A stretch of DNA of 37,564 bases from Rhodococcus sp. (in: high G+C Gram-positive bacteria) (GCF_023264675.1 NZ_JAHFVG010000055.1:1-37564); one strand, 5' to 3'; shown: positions 9,020-16,496, counted from the stretch's first letter. Notes: a model not told the origin generated them from the sequence alone. Numbers and translations are program-made.

Positions 9020-9526
9020 ATGGGACTCAGCGAAGTCGAAGTCATGAAGCAACTCGATATCGAGTCCTGGAGAAACCTCTCCAAGGACAAGATGCTGCGG
9101 TTTGCCGCTCTCATGCCCGACATGGACACCGAGGTGGCCCTCAAAATCATCGAACAGTTCCCAGCTTTCAAGGAATTCGCCCTGGACACGGTGAAAGAGA
9201 TAGAAAAGGCTCACAAGTCCGCGCTCAAGTCGAATGATAAGAGCCAGAAACAGGCCTACAAGGCTTTTGAAGATATCCGCGAGATCCTCAAGGGTGAGCT
9301 CAACAAGGACGACCTCACCTGGGACCAACGAAAGTTCATCATCGAACTGATACAAGAAAACGGGAAGCAAGTATCCCAGAAGGACAGCGAGAATAAGGAG
9401 TTTCTGAACACCGTCCTCGGAAAGGTCGCGGTCTTCGGGGGTGGTGCGATTGCTGCGGGAGTGGTCTTCTTGGGTGGCAAAATCATGCTCGAACAGGACA
9501 ACGACATCAACCGCATTGGCGCCTGA
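9020..9526 (+). CDS. Lysine-rich hypothetical protein with a C-terminal membrane segment
   Basis: This 168-residue protein is not recognised. Residues 1-130 are highly charged and mostly helical (for example EIEKAHKSALKSNDKSQK), consistent with an amphipathic or coiled-coil cytoplasmic part. One hydrophobic segment at about 132-154 (VFGGGAIAAGVVFLGGKIML) can cross the membrane, leaving a short acidic tail. AGGA precedes the ATG at a good distance. Base composition is visibly poorer in GC than the neighbours, suggesting separate acquisition. It stands alone between a resolvase and a divergent hypothetical gene. Small membrane proteins beside restriction genes are sometimes defence effectors, but no motif here supports that. 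Confidence 0.7.
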   Translation: MGLSEVEVMKQLDIESWRNLSKDKMLRFAALMPDMDTEVALKIIEQFPAFKEFALDTVKEIEKAHKSALKSNDKSQKQAYKAFEDIREILKGELNKDDLTWDQRKFIIELIQENGKQVSQKDSENKEFLNTVLGKVAVFGGGAIAAGVVFLGGKIMLEQDNDINRIGA

Positions 9527-9766
9527 GTCGAGCACGGAGGTGCCCGCTACCTGGGCAGAGAATCGAGCCACCAGCCCGCGCTTGACATCGCGAACCGCGA
9601 CCGTGCCCACTCCCAGTAGTCGGTCGGCGCGGTCTAGACACCCCCTGAACGACGTCGAACTTGTGTGCCTCTCTGCGGACCAACGAGATGTGCTGACCGA
9701 TGCCATCGACCCGCCGTCCTCACGTCTCGGCAGAAATACCGGATCCTGAAATAAAGGGCGGCGCGG

Positions 9767-10423
9767 TTAGCGGCCATCAGTGAGTTCAAGAAAGCGCTCG
9801 TACAACCATTCCGTTGTTGATAGCCAGGTACACCCCCTGACGGTCTGCCTCATTGGCCCCTCAATTTTGTACGTTGGGGTAACCCATACGGTGAATTCAT
9901 CGTTCGAACCGAGTTTGGTTCCTGAGGTCGCGCCGTTAGACCAGTCGTTTCGGGGGAGATCAACGACGGTCTTCGGTGGAGCAGCCAGATACAGATTTGC
10001 CGGCTTGGCAGACTGGCCTTCTCGCCGCCTTGTCCACGACAGCGCTCCCTGCTCGGAAAGAACCGGTACTTGCCCAATGACCCATTCGCCTCGATCGCCG
10101 TACTCATACCTATCGTCCCGGACCCAAGATGCACTCGCGTCTCCAAGAACCCACCCGCGACCGGCGATTGGCTTGGACTCCCAAACTGTTTTCTCGAAGT
10201 ATGTAGTTCTTTTGAAGCTCCCCTGTTTGACGGGTTGGCGGACAGTTCGCTCCGTCGCGACACCGAGCGGTACTGAGGGGACACCACGTTCGCTCAGCAT
10301 CCGGGCAAACTCGGCCAAGTCATCTTGAATCTGAGCGAGCCCTCTTGCCACGGTGCTGGCGAAGTGCGAGTCAATGTCAGCACTTTGGCTGGACATGCGA
10401 TCGAACTCATCGGCCAACCCCAC
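9767..10423 (-). CDS. Hypothetical protein
   Basis: The 218-residue protein is not recognised. The N-terminus (about 1-50, MGLADEFDRMSSQSADIDSH...) is helical. The rest is rich in aromatic residues and arginine (RGWVLGDASASWVRDDRYEY) and looks beta-rich. No catalytic motif, signal peptide or membrane segment is seen. The GTG start has an AGGGGG ribosome-binding site 8 bases upstream. The 240 bases between this gene and the convergent gene ending at 9526 hold nothing recognised. Coding is supported by codon use and the ribosome-binding site only. Confidence 0.6.
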   Translation of the reverse strand: MGLADEFDRMSSQSADIDSHFASTVARGLAQIQDDLAEFARMLSERGVPSVPLGVATERTVRQPVKQGSFKRTTYFEKTVWESKPIAGRGWVLGDASASWVRDDRYEYGDRGEWVIGQVPVLSEQGALSWTRRREGQSAKPANLYLAAPPKTVVDLPRNDWSNGATSGTKLGSNDEFTVWVTPTYKIEGPMRQTVRGCTWLSTTEWLYERFLELTDGR

Positions 10424-10529
10424 AGCGATCCCCCTCGATTCGGTGACAGGCTGACATGTTCGCAGTTCGCCGCTTATTCGTCTATCCAGCTGCTCAAGAC
10501 TCTCACCGCGGAGGCCCGTTCGATGGTGT

Positions 10530-10551
10530 GCCAGAAACGAACGTTTTTGGC
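10530..10551. repeat. Imperfect 10-bp inverted repeat with a 2-bp centre
   Basis: GCCAGAAACG and CGTTTTTGGC are inverse complements with one mismatch around a central AA. Arms and spacing resemble the perfect palindrome at 222-249 (shared core CAGAAACG / CGTTT-TGG). It lies about 40 bases beyond the 3' end of the tRNA-like gene. It may be a recombinase half-site pair or an operator of the downstream minus-strand gene. Confidence 0.45.
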
Positions 10552-10592
10552 GGACCCATCGAGCCGAATTAATGACTCTCGCTAACGAGTCT

Positions 10593-10680
10593 TCTAGGCG
10601 GAGGGATTCGAACCCTCGGATGCTTTATGGACATCAGACACTTATGAGGTGCCCGCAATAAGCCGCTCTGCCACGCCTCC
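10593..10680 (-). tRNA. Class II tRNA-like gene with CAU anticodon
   Basis: On the minus strand an 88-base cloverleaf can be drawn. It has acceptor strand GGAGGCG, a D arm with GCA/TGC, and an anticodon stem GGCAC/GTGTC around loop CTCATAA (anticodon CAU). A 19-base variable arm has its own stem GATG/CATC, and the T arm is GAGGG-TTCGAAT-CCCTC. The 3' acceptor strand is CGCCTAG with discriminator A, so five pairs form but positions 1:72 (G-G) and 2:71 (G-A) do not. A long variable arm belongs to Ser, Leu or Tyr tRNAs, whereas CAU is normally Met or Ile2, so decoding is unclear. CCA is not encoded. It follows the DUF2637 gene in the same direction. The defective acceptor end may mean a pseudo-tRNA or damage by an integration event. 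Confidence 0.75.
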
Positions 10681-10816
10681 ATTGACCTGCAACCCGTCGC
10701 AGCCATAACTGTGAATGACGAACGCGTAGTCGAACCATCCATACTCGCCGGATGGGGATGCCGATATTAACACCACGACCCCACACCAGACCAGGTTTGG
10801 CGGGCTTGCTGCTGCA

Positions 10817-11788
10817 TCATTGCGCCGCCCCCGCGTAGGCGACGGGGGCAGCACCGTCTGATTTGCCATGGACCGGGGAAAGATCGTCTGAATCTTCTGC
10901 AATCGCCGTGTTCGGGTCTGTGTAGGACTGGTCGGTGTCCTGGTGGTTCCGTGTCGAGTCGTCGTCGATCGTGCCTTCACCGCGTACGTCGGTGTTGTGC
11001 GGAGCATCTGTGAAATGCTCGGCGCTGCGGTCCTGCGCCATTTTTCGCTGTACGTCGTTCCAGGCTTTGAGATGCCGTCCGACGGTGGAGGTGTGGATCT
11101 TGAGTTTCTTGGCGATCTCGCTGTTGGGCAGCTCGGGGTTTTCGAGCCACAAGTGAACGCTGGCCCATACTGCGGGCTTGAGCAGGCCGTTGTCGATGTC
11201 TTCGTCGACGGCTGTCGTCTCGATCGTCGAGCTAGAACCATCTGTGTCTGTGTGCTGAGGAGATTCGGTGTTCGATGCCTCGTTGACCGTGGCGGCCGGC
11301 GGCGCTGTTGTGACGATGCGGCGGGGTGCGCTAATCGCGATGGACATCATTTCGGCCATGGTCATGACCATGAGCGGAGCGAGTGCGGCCATCGCAGCGG
11401 CGACAGCCGCATTGAGGTCGGTGACGGTCAAGACTGCGTGGTATGCGTTGCCGGCCATGCTTGCCACTCCTGCGAGGGCGTACACGGCAATGATGAAGCG
11501 GCGGCCCCGAACCGTGGCTCGGTCGGTGTGCTGGGACAGTGCGATGCGCAGGATGCTGGCGACCAGGATCGGGCCGTCGAGTACGACGGGGATGACCCAG
11601 GCGGAGTCGCGCATTCCGGCCATAGTCCCCAGGTCGAGGAGTGTGGTGAAGCTCAGCTTGAAGCTGGATGCGGTGACGACGAACGCGACGACGAGGCCGA
11701 TGACCAGCGCCCAGGTGATGACGGCGGGGTGGATCTCGCGTGTGTCCTCGGTGGTGTCGTGGTCGGGTGGGGTATTAGCGTTGGTCAT
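10817..11788 (-). CDS. DUF2637-like membrane protein with C-terminal HTH
   Basis: This 323-residue protein has four likely membrane segments in the first half: about 21-43 (AVITWALVIGLVVAFVVTAS), about 60-82, 95-117 (FIIAVYALAGVASMAGNAYH) and 123-146. This layout and the NAYHAVL region fit the DUF2637 family common on actinobacterial plasmids and integrative elements, where it is associated with transfer and regulatory genes. After an acidic linker a helix-turn-helix follows (LPNSEIAKKLKIHTSTVGRH), suggesting DNA binding at the membrane. A low-complexity acidic tail ends the protein. The ATG at 11788 is preferred over an upstream in-frame one because AGGACC precedes it. It is the last protein gene of a minus-strand series with the broken resolvase and two small ORFs. 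Confidence 0.8.
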   Translation of the reverse strand: MTNANTPPDHDTTEDTREIHPAVITWALVIGLVVAFVVTASSFKLSFTTLLDLGTMAGMRDSAWVIPVVLDGPILVASILRIALSQHTDRATVRGRRFIIAVYALAGVASMAGNAYHAVLTVTDLNAAVAAAMAALAPLMVMTMAEMMSIAISAPRRIVTTAPPAATVNEASNTESPQHTDTDGSSSTIETTAVDEDIDNGLLKPAVWASVHLWLENPELPNSEIAKKLKIHTSTVGRHLKAWNDVQRKMAQDRSAEHFTDAPHNTDVRGEGTIDDDSTRNHQDTDQSYTDPNTAIAEDSDDLSPVHGKSDGAAPVAYAGAAQ

Positions 11789-11872
11789 GATCGCAGGTCC
11801 TGTCTGTGATCGATTGGCCCCGGTGGTGTGACAGCACTGCCGGGGCCTCGTGAGTGGGGTGTGAGTGGTCAT

Positions 11873-12043
11873 TCAGAGTTGGGCGCGGAGTTCGGCGAAC
11901 CACTGGGCTGCCGCGTCGAGGTCGGCGGTGTCGATGTCGTTTCCGAGCCGTTCGAAGGCTTCGATTTCGGTGTAACCGACAGCTGCGAGCGTCTGGGTAC
12001 TTTGCAAGATCAGCGCAACGGCTAGGACTTCCCCGTCGACCAT
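11873..12043 (-). CDS. Small hypothetical protein (56 aa)
   Basis: ATG 12043 opens a 56-residue frame with good actinobacterial codon use, rich in helix formers (AVALILQSTQTLAAVGYTEI, later DLDAAAQWFAELRAQL). It overlaps the preceding 37-residue ORF by 22 bases in another frame. Either these are two overlapping genes, or one gene whose frame was shifted near 12040. No family recognised. Confidence 0.45.
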   Translation of the reverse strand: MVDGEVLAVALILQSTQTLAAVGYTEIEAFERLGNDIDTADLDAAAQWFAELRAQL

Positions 12044-12135
12044 GCCGGCCAGGGTTCGCCCTGTTCTGTGAAGGTTCGCGCGAATTTGGCTTTGTCGAGC
12101 CAGTCGTGGGCGTAGCGGTCTGCTCTGCTGGTCAT
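12022..12135 (-). CDS. Small hypothetical protein (37 aa)
   Basis: The ORF starts 4 bases after the resolvase stop codon, and its ribosome-binding site GGAGAT overlaps the end of that gene, so translation would be coupled. It reads MTSRADRYAHDWLDKAKF and ends at TAG 12022-12024. It may be the first part of a single gene continued in the next ORF (11873-12043) after a frameshift. Confidence 0.45.
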   Translation of the reverse strand: MTSRADRYAHDWLDKAKFARTFTEQGEPWPAWSTGKS

Positions 12136-12139
12136 TGCG

Positions 12140-12757
12140 TTATCTCCTGGTCCTCGATCGAGCATCGATTGTGGTGTCGCGTTGTTGGCGGGCCCGGGTG
12201 AGTGCGGCGTACATTGCCGATCGGCTCAACCCGTAGAGCTCCATGAGCTTGGCAGCCCCGTACTTTCCTGCTTCGTAGTCTTCGAGCAGGCGTTCGTGCT
12301 GCAGCGCAGTGAGTTTGGGCTTGCGGCCGGTCATGCGGCCTTGTTCCTTTGCGATGGCGACGCCCTCGCGTGTTCGTGCGCGGGTGAGGTCGGCTTCGAA
12401 TTCGGCCATGGCGGCGAGGATGGAGAAGAACATCTTGCCGGCCGGATCGCCCGGGTTGTAGACCGATCCGCCGTAGACGAGGCGGGCGCCCTTCGCGTCG
12501 AGCTCGGCGACGATGGTGTGGAGGTCGGTGACCTAGCGTCCGAGTCGATCGAGTTTGGTGACCACGAGGGTGTCCCCCTCCCCCACGGCGTTGAGTGCTT
12601 CGCTTAGGCCGGGGCGTTCTCGGTTGCGTCCGGTGTAGCCGCGGTCGGTGTAGATGTTGCCGGTGTCGACTCCGAGCTTGCGGAGGGCTGTGCGCTGCGC
12701 TCGCAAGTCCTGGCCGCGGGTGGAGCATCGGGCGTACCCGATGAGGTTTTCGTCCAC
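12140..12757 (-). pseudogene. Serine resolvase interrupted by an amber codon
   Basis: A GTG start at 12757, preceded by GGAGGG, opens a resolvase reading IGYARCSTRGQDLRAQR with the catalytic serine. The frame continues through VVTKLDRLGR and meets TAG at 12533-12535. The same frame then continues as VTDLHTIVAELDAKGARL and FFSILAAMAEFEADLTRART to a C-terminal helix-turn-helix (GAAKLMELYGLSRSAMYAAL) and stop at 12140. The homologous position is usually serine (R-S-V), so one base change TCG to TAG explains the break. Full length without the stop is 205 residues. Without readthrough only a 74-residue fragment of the catalytic domain is made. The transposon insertion 97 bases upstream probably also separated the gene from its res site and promoter. 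Confidence 0.88.
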
Positions 12758-12831
12758 CTGAGGCCCTCCGTCTCGGATTCCGTGATCAAACAGGATTTAC
12801 ATGCAGCACTACCTACCAGGACACCAACAGC

Positions 12832-12850
12832 CAGGTCGGGCTTCGACCTG
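12832..12850. promoter_or_regulatory. Inverted repeat at the transposon insertion point (candidate res subsite)
   Basis: CAGGTCG and CGACCTG form a perfect 7-bp inverted repeat around GGCTT, 75-93 bases upstream of the resolvase start. The transposon target duplication TGAAT (12849-12853) begins on its last two bases. Position and symmetry suit a resolvase-binding subsite; this is inferred. Confidence 0.45.
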
Positions 12851-12853
12851 AAT

Positions 12854-12900
12854 TGTCAGTTTCAGAAGACGACTGCACTAGTTCAGAAGACGACTGCACT
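12854..12900 (+). repeat. Left transposon end with two TniA-binding-like repeats
   Basis: After TGTCAGT the motif TTCAGAAGACGACTGCACT occurs twice (12860-12878 and 12882-12900), 22 bases apart. Tn402-type ends carry such repeated transposase-binding sites. Confidence 0.85.
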
Positions 12901-13536
12901 TACCCACCACACGGGAGCGCCGGTCAGTAGCATTCATCCCGCCGAGCTACGCGTACAACCACCATATAGAACAGCTTCTGTGATCGAAAAGTCCTCGATC
13001 TACCAGTGAACATGATTGCCCTCGACACGTCGTGTGTGTTCCCTTGGAGTCTTTGACTTTGACGTAGCTCGTCACCGGTATGTTGAGTGTGCTTGTGCGC
13101 CAGACGTTCTATGCGTTCGATTCGAAGTATCCCGATTCACTCTCGACCTACTGCAGTGGGGTTAAATTGTGTGGCGTCAGTTCATGTTCGAGTGTGGTCT
13201 AGTCGACTGCGTGTCGATGCGGCGTGGCAATGAACCTCGGTTCCGAGCCTGGTGCCCGCTCTGAGTTCGACGACAATGCTGTGTTCGGCGAAATGTTCAG
13301 CGTCTTGGTGACGCCGTGTGCCACGTACCCGTGTTGAGAAGATCGCGGTGGTCGGCGGATCGGGCATACCGGGCTTGATACGCGAACACCGGTGTCCGAT
13401 CCGACCCGTTGCACGGCCGGTGCCGTCGTGGCCGGTAGTCGAGCTCAACAACCGGGTTTCGGCTGTTGAGCTGCAGCGCTGGCACATAGACACCTCGGCC
13501 TGCTGACAGAGAATCTCGAACGTACACCGGATCTGC
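12901..13536. other. Non-coding left arm of the transposon
   Basis: No convincing gene is seen. A perfect 9-bp inverted repeat AGCTCAACA / TGTTGAGCT lies at 13442-13450 and 13464-13472. The short plus-strand frame 13318-13506 includes VEKIAVVGGSGIPG but has no ribosome-binding site and may be a gene scar. Confidence 0.5.
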
Positions 13537-13564
13537 TTGGGTCGATCCCTGGTCAGGCTATAAT
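13537..13564 (+). promoter_or_regulatory. Promoter of the fluoride-resistance genes
   Basis: A perfect -10 hexamer TATAAT (13559-13564) is separated by 16 bases from TTGGGT (13537-13542), a fair -35. It lies just before the fluoride riboswitch, so transcription would start near 13570. Confidence 0.6.
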
Positions 13565-13571
13565 GGTGTCC

Positions 13572-13663
13572 GGCGATGGATCTCCGCCGAGACCGCCCCG
13601 GAGGGGGTTGTCTGAACCGCCCCAACCCTGGGGCTGATGGCTCCTTTCCCTGAGTGGAAGGAG
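13572..13663 (+). promoter_or_regulatory. Fluoride riboswitch (crcB motif) with translational expression platform
   Basis: The leader of crcB has the conserved parts of the fluoride aptamer in order: GGCGATGG, a closing CCGCC, an ACCGCC segment, and near the 3' side GGGGCTGATGGCTCCT (13630-13645). Fluoride riboswitches sense free fluoride and turn on Fluc/CrcB channels. The 3' aptamer part CTCCTTTCC (13641-13649) is complementary, with one bulge, to the Shine-Dalgarno sequence GGAAGGAG (13656-13663) of the gene starting at 13671. Ligand binding should hold CTCCT in the aptamer and free the ribosome-binding site, which indicates control of translation. The motif is seen; the switching model is inferred. 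Confidence 0.85.
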
Positions 13664-13670
13664 TCTGTCC

Positions 13671-14156
13671 ATGAATGGCCATCACGATCCGAATCCGACC
13701 CTACCGGTCGATCCCGACAGTGCGCCCCCAGGCCCGCTGCATGCGCGACCGTCCGCGATCGCCGCAGTCGGTGCCGGTGGATTGATTGGGGCACCACTGC
13801 GATACCAGCTCGGACTGTGGTTTCCGACTGCCGCAGGTGGCTGGCCGGTGACGACCTTCGCCATCAACATTGTTGGCGCATTCCTACTCGGTTTACTGCT
13901 GGAGGGATTGGCTCGCCTGGGCCCGGACATTCGGCGGCGGCAACGAGTCCGGCTGTTGGTGGGCACCGGGATGCTCGGTTCTTTCACCACCTACAGCACA
14001 CTGGCCGTCGATACCGATCTGTTTCTGCGCAGCAATCAGTGGTGGGCCGCCGGCAGCTACGCGGCCGGTACCGTACTGGTGGCGATGGTGGCCACCACCG
14101 CCGGAATCGCGATCGCCGCTCGACTGCGGTCACGGTCCGCAGAGGCGATTAGATGA
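13671..14156 (+). CDS. crcB: CrcB/Fluc fluoride channel, first subunit
   Basis: This 161-residue membrane protein has four hydrophobic segments and the family signatures GGLIGAPLRY (about 35-44), TFAINIVGAFLLG (about 62-74) and MLGSFTTYSTL (about 101-111). Fluc proteins form dual-topology dimers that let fluoride leave the cell. The N-terminal roughly 30 residues are a proline-rich extension not needed for the fold. The ribosome-binding site GGAAGGAG lies within the riboswitch hairpin. The gene overlaps the second crcB by ATGA, so the two are translationally coupled and may form a heterodimer. Confidence 0.93.
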   Translation: MNGHHDPNPTLPVDPDSAPPGPLHARPSAIAAVGAGGLIGAPLRYQLGLWFPTAAGGWPVTTFAINIVGAFLLGLLLEGLARLGPDIRRRQRVRLLVGTGMLGSFTTYSTLAVDTDLFLRSNQWWAAGSYAAGTVLVAMVATTAGIAIAARLRSRSAEAIR

Positions 14157-14518
14157 CGACACTCTGGATCGCCTGCGGGGGCAGCGCCGGGGCGATCGTC
14201 CGTTTTGTGCTCGACGGGGCCATCAGGCACCACCGGGCGTCGGATTTTCCCTGGGCGACAGCGACCATCAACGTGACCGGATCGCTGCTCCTCGGGTTCG
14301 TCATCGGACTGATCCTTTTCCACGGACTACCCCAGGAACTTCAGCTGATCGTGGGCATCGGGTTCTGCGGCGGGTACACCACCTTCAGCACCGCCAGTTT
14401 CGAGACGGTGCAGCTGATCCAACGTCAGAAGTACATCGCTGGCGTGTTGAACGCGGTCGGCACCCTGCTGGTGACTGTCGTCGCCGGCGGTGCCGGTCTC
14501 ATCGCCGCTTCCGTATGA
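14153..14518 (+). CDS. crcB: CrcB/Fluc fluoride channel, second subunit
   Basis: The protein has 121 residues, the typical compact CrcB length, with four membrane segments. Signatures are GGSAGAIVRF near the N-terminus, TATINVTGSLLLGFV in the second helix (Asn in the pore region) and CGGYTTFSTASFE in the third. It starts on the ATGA overlap with the first crcB. Paired crcB genes in Gram-positive bacteria often encode heterodimeric channels with opposite subunit orientation. Control by the upstream fluoride riboswitch extends to it through coupling. Confidence 0.93.
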   Translation: MTTLWIACGGSAGAIVRFVLDGAIRHHRASDFPWATATINVTGSLLLGFVIGLILFHGLPQELQLIVGIGFCGGYTTFSTASFETVQLIQRQKYIAGVLNAVGTLLVTVVAGGAGLIAASV

Positions 14519-14528
14519 GGAGAAAACA

Positions 14529-15089
14529 ATGACCGAAGACGATCCCAGCCACGCCTCCTGCGACGACCTAGGGGACTGGCGCGCTCCGTTACAGGTGGAC
14601 GGCCCCGCCGCCTCGGTAGAACCGGTGTGCCAGCTGGTCGTGGGGTTCGACCGGCACCCAGCAAGCCACGCTGCCTTGACCTACGCGATGGACCTTGCCG
14701 GTCGACTGAACGCGTTCCTGCATGTAGCGCACATCGTCGACACCGATGACCTGCCGATCGACCCGGACAGTGCCGACTGGGAGCAATGTATAGGCGATGT
14801 CGTCGACCAAGAACGCCGCGAGGCATGCGCGATGCTGGCCGCCATCCCCGGGAACTGGGCGTTCTACTCGAGGCGGGGCAACCCGGCTCGACTGTTGACC
14901 ATGATCGCCGACGCCAACGACGCCCTGATGCTCATCATCGGTACCAACCGCGGCGGGATGATGTCACTGGTGGAGAGGGCCGTCGGCGAATCTGTGTCCG
15001 CGACACTGGCCCGCCACGCCCACCGCCCGGTCCTCCTCGTCCCCGCTACCGATAGGCAGCATAGTGACGCAGCCCAAACACGCCGATGA
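14529..15089 (+). CDS. Universal stress protein (UspA) family protein
   Basis: The 186-residue protein has one Usp domain from about residue 35 (CQLVVGFDRHPASHAAL) to the end. The ATP-binding-type signature is visible in IIGTNRGGMMSLVERAVG followed by ESVSATLARHAHRPVLLVP, so it probably belongs to the nucleotide-binding class. The ATG at 14529 is chosen because GAGGAG precedes it. It lies 10 bases after crcB2 and is probably part of the riboswitch-led operon; a role under fluoride stress is inferred from this position only. Confidence 0.88.
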   Translation: MTEDDPSHASCDDLGDWRAPLQVDGPAASVEPVCQLVVGFDRHPASHAALTYAMDLAGRLNAFLHVAHIVDTDDLPIDPDSADWEQCIGDVVDQERREACAMLAAIPGNWAFYSRRGNPARLLTMIADANDALMLIIGTNRGGMMSLVERAVGESVSATLARHAHRPVLLVPATDRQHSDAAQTRR

Positions 15090-15430
15090 CCCATCCGCCG
15101 CGCCGGGTTCCCACCGCGCGCTTCCAGAAAGAAATCCACCGAACCGCCGCGACCATCGATGGGGGGCGTGTCGGTTCGTTGTCGCGTTCGGGACGGTCAG
15201 CATGCTCGCGGACTTCGTCTACGAAGGTGCCCGCTCGATCACCGGCCCCCTCGCCTCGCGGGGGGCTATCGCCTTCGTCGTCGGGGTGTGGTCACCGGAT
15301 TCGACGAGGCCGCAGCGCTGATGGTGCGCTCGGTCTCCGGCCCGGTGGCATACACCGACCCGCCGCTTCTGGGCGTCGACGTATCCGGTTACGCAAACCC
15401 CGTCATCACCGTGCACTTCCTCTGGATCGC
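15064..15430 (+). pseudogene. MFS transporter, N-terminal remnant with frameshift
   Basis: From GTG 15064 one frame reads FGTVSMLADFVYEGARSITG, the first membrane helix and loop of a known MFS transporter group. Near 15290 the sense continues in the next frame as VVTGFDEAAALMVRSVSGPV, the second helix and following loop. After about 15430 the similarity fades into the LysR gene. Only about 110 of the usual 400 residues remain. The gene follows uspA with a short overlap, so it was probably once the next gene of the operon. Confidence 0.7.
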
Positions 15431-15521
15431 CGGCGCTGCATTGAGCATCGAATGGGGACTTTCCCGGCAAACCCGCCTGTGGCCCCGTGCCCAGTACGAC
15501 TGCAGTCTCTACGCTGGCACC

Positions 15522-16427
15522 GTGCCCCTGCCGACCCATGTGACCGACCTGATCAGCTACGAATTATTGCTGTCCGTCGCCGAGCTGGGAAGCATCGGGC
15601 GCGCAGGGGCTGCGCATGGCATGTCGCAGCCAGCGGCGAGCGCACGCCTGAAAGCACTCGAAAGCCGCGTCGGGGTAGCACTCCTGCATCGCGGGCAGCG
15701 AGGTGCCACCCTCACCGCAACCGGCGAATTGGTCGCCGGCTGGGCCGAGCGCGTCATCGCCGAAGCCGCCGAGCTCGCCACGAGCATCGCAATGCTGCGC
15801 ACCGACCGCCACAGCCACATTCGTATCGCCGCAAGCCTCACGATCGCCGAATACCTGATACCGCGATGGCTCATCACACTGCGCTCCCACGACACTTCCA
15901 TCACACCGGCTCTCACCTCCGGAAACTCTGTCGACGTAGCCGCATCGGTGCTCGACGGCCGCGCCGACATCGGATTCGTCGAAAGCCCCGATCTGCCCAG
16001 CGGACTCCAATCGAAGGACGTTGCCCGCGACGAACTCGTCGTCGTCGTCGCCCCCGATCATCAATGGGTTCGACGAACGATCACGGCGAGCGAACTGGCC
16101 GCGACACCGCTGGTCACCCGCGAACCCGGGTCCGGCACACGTCTCGCGCTCGAACGTGTGCTCCGGACTGCGGGCCCACTCGCCGCGCCACTGCTCGAGG
16201 TGTCCTCCACCACTGCCATCAAAGCTGCCGTCATCGGCGGCCTCGCACCGGCCGTACTCAGCTCCCTCGCGGTATCCGCCGAGATCGCCGCCGGGACACT
16301 GGCCCGCGTTCACACAGAGGGGCTCGACCTGCGCCGGTTCCTGCGTGCCGTGTGGCCCGCGGGCCGTGAACTGCGAGGACCGTCGAGCGACCTGCTCGTC
16401 GTCGCCCTCAGATCCCCGCAGCCATAA
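15522..16427 (+). CDS. LysR-family transcriptional regulator
   Basis: The protein has about 301 residues, normal for LysR regulators. The N-terminal winged helix-turn-helix (about 8-66) reads SYELLLSVAELGSIGRAGAA then SQPAASARLKALESRVGVALL. The effector-binding domain begins near 90 (IRIAASLTIAEYLIPRW) and includes GRADIGFVESPDL. GTG 15522 is taken as start, with GTG 15540 as an alternative; a longer frame upstream consists of the MFS remnant and is not part of the gene. The TDT transporter gene follows on the same strand after 69 bases, so it is the likely target. The inducer is unknown. Confidence 0.87.
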   Translation: MPLPTHVTDLISYELLLSVAELGSIGRAGAAHGMSQPAASARLKALESRVGVALLHRGQRGATLTATGELVAGWAERVIAEAAELATSIAMLRTDRHSHIRIAASLTIAEYLIPRWLITLRSHDTSITPALTSGNSVDVAASVLDGRADIGFVESPDLPSGLQSKDVARDELVVVVAPDHQWVRRTITASELAATPLVTREPGSGTRLALERVLRTAGPLAAPLLEVSSTTAIKAAVIGGLAPAVLSSLAVSAEIAAGTLARVHTEGLDLRRFLRAVWPAGRELRGPSSDLLVVALRSPQP

Positions 16428-16496
16428 CCTGAGGTTGGGACCGGCCAGGTAATCGGTGTCTACCGATGACGACTGTGTGCGACGACGCTGGAAGTC

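Noticed and set aside
8981..9706. 241-codon minus-strand ORF
   Set aside because: Mostly antisense of the 168-residue gene; the N-terminal 75 residues outside it could be an old gene scar but I cannot name a family.
10593..12535. The tRNA-like gene as a suppressor of the resolvase amber codon
   Set aside because: Its anticodon is CAU, which cannot read UAG.
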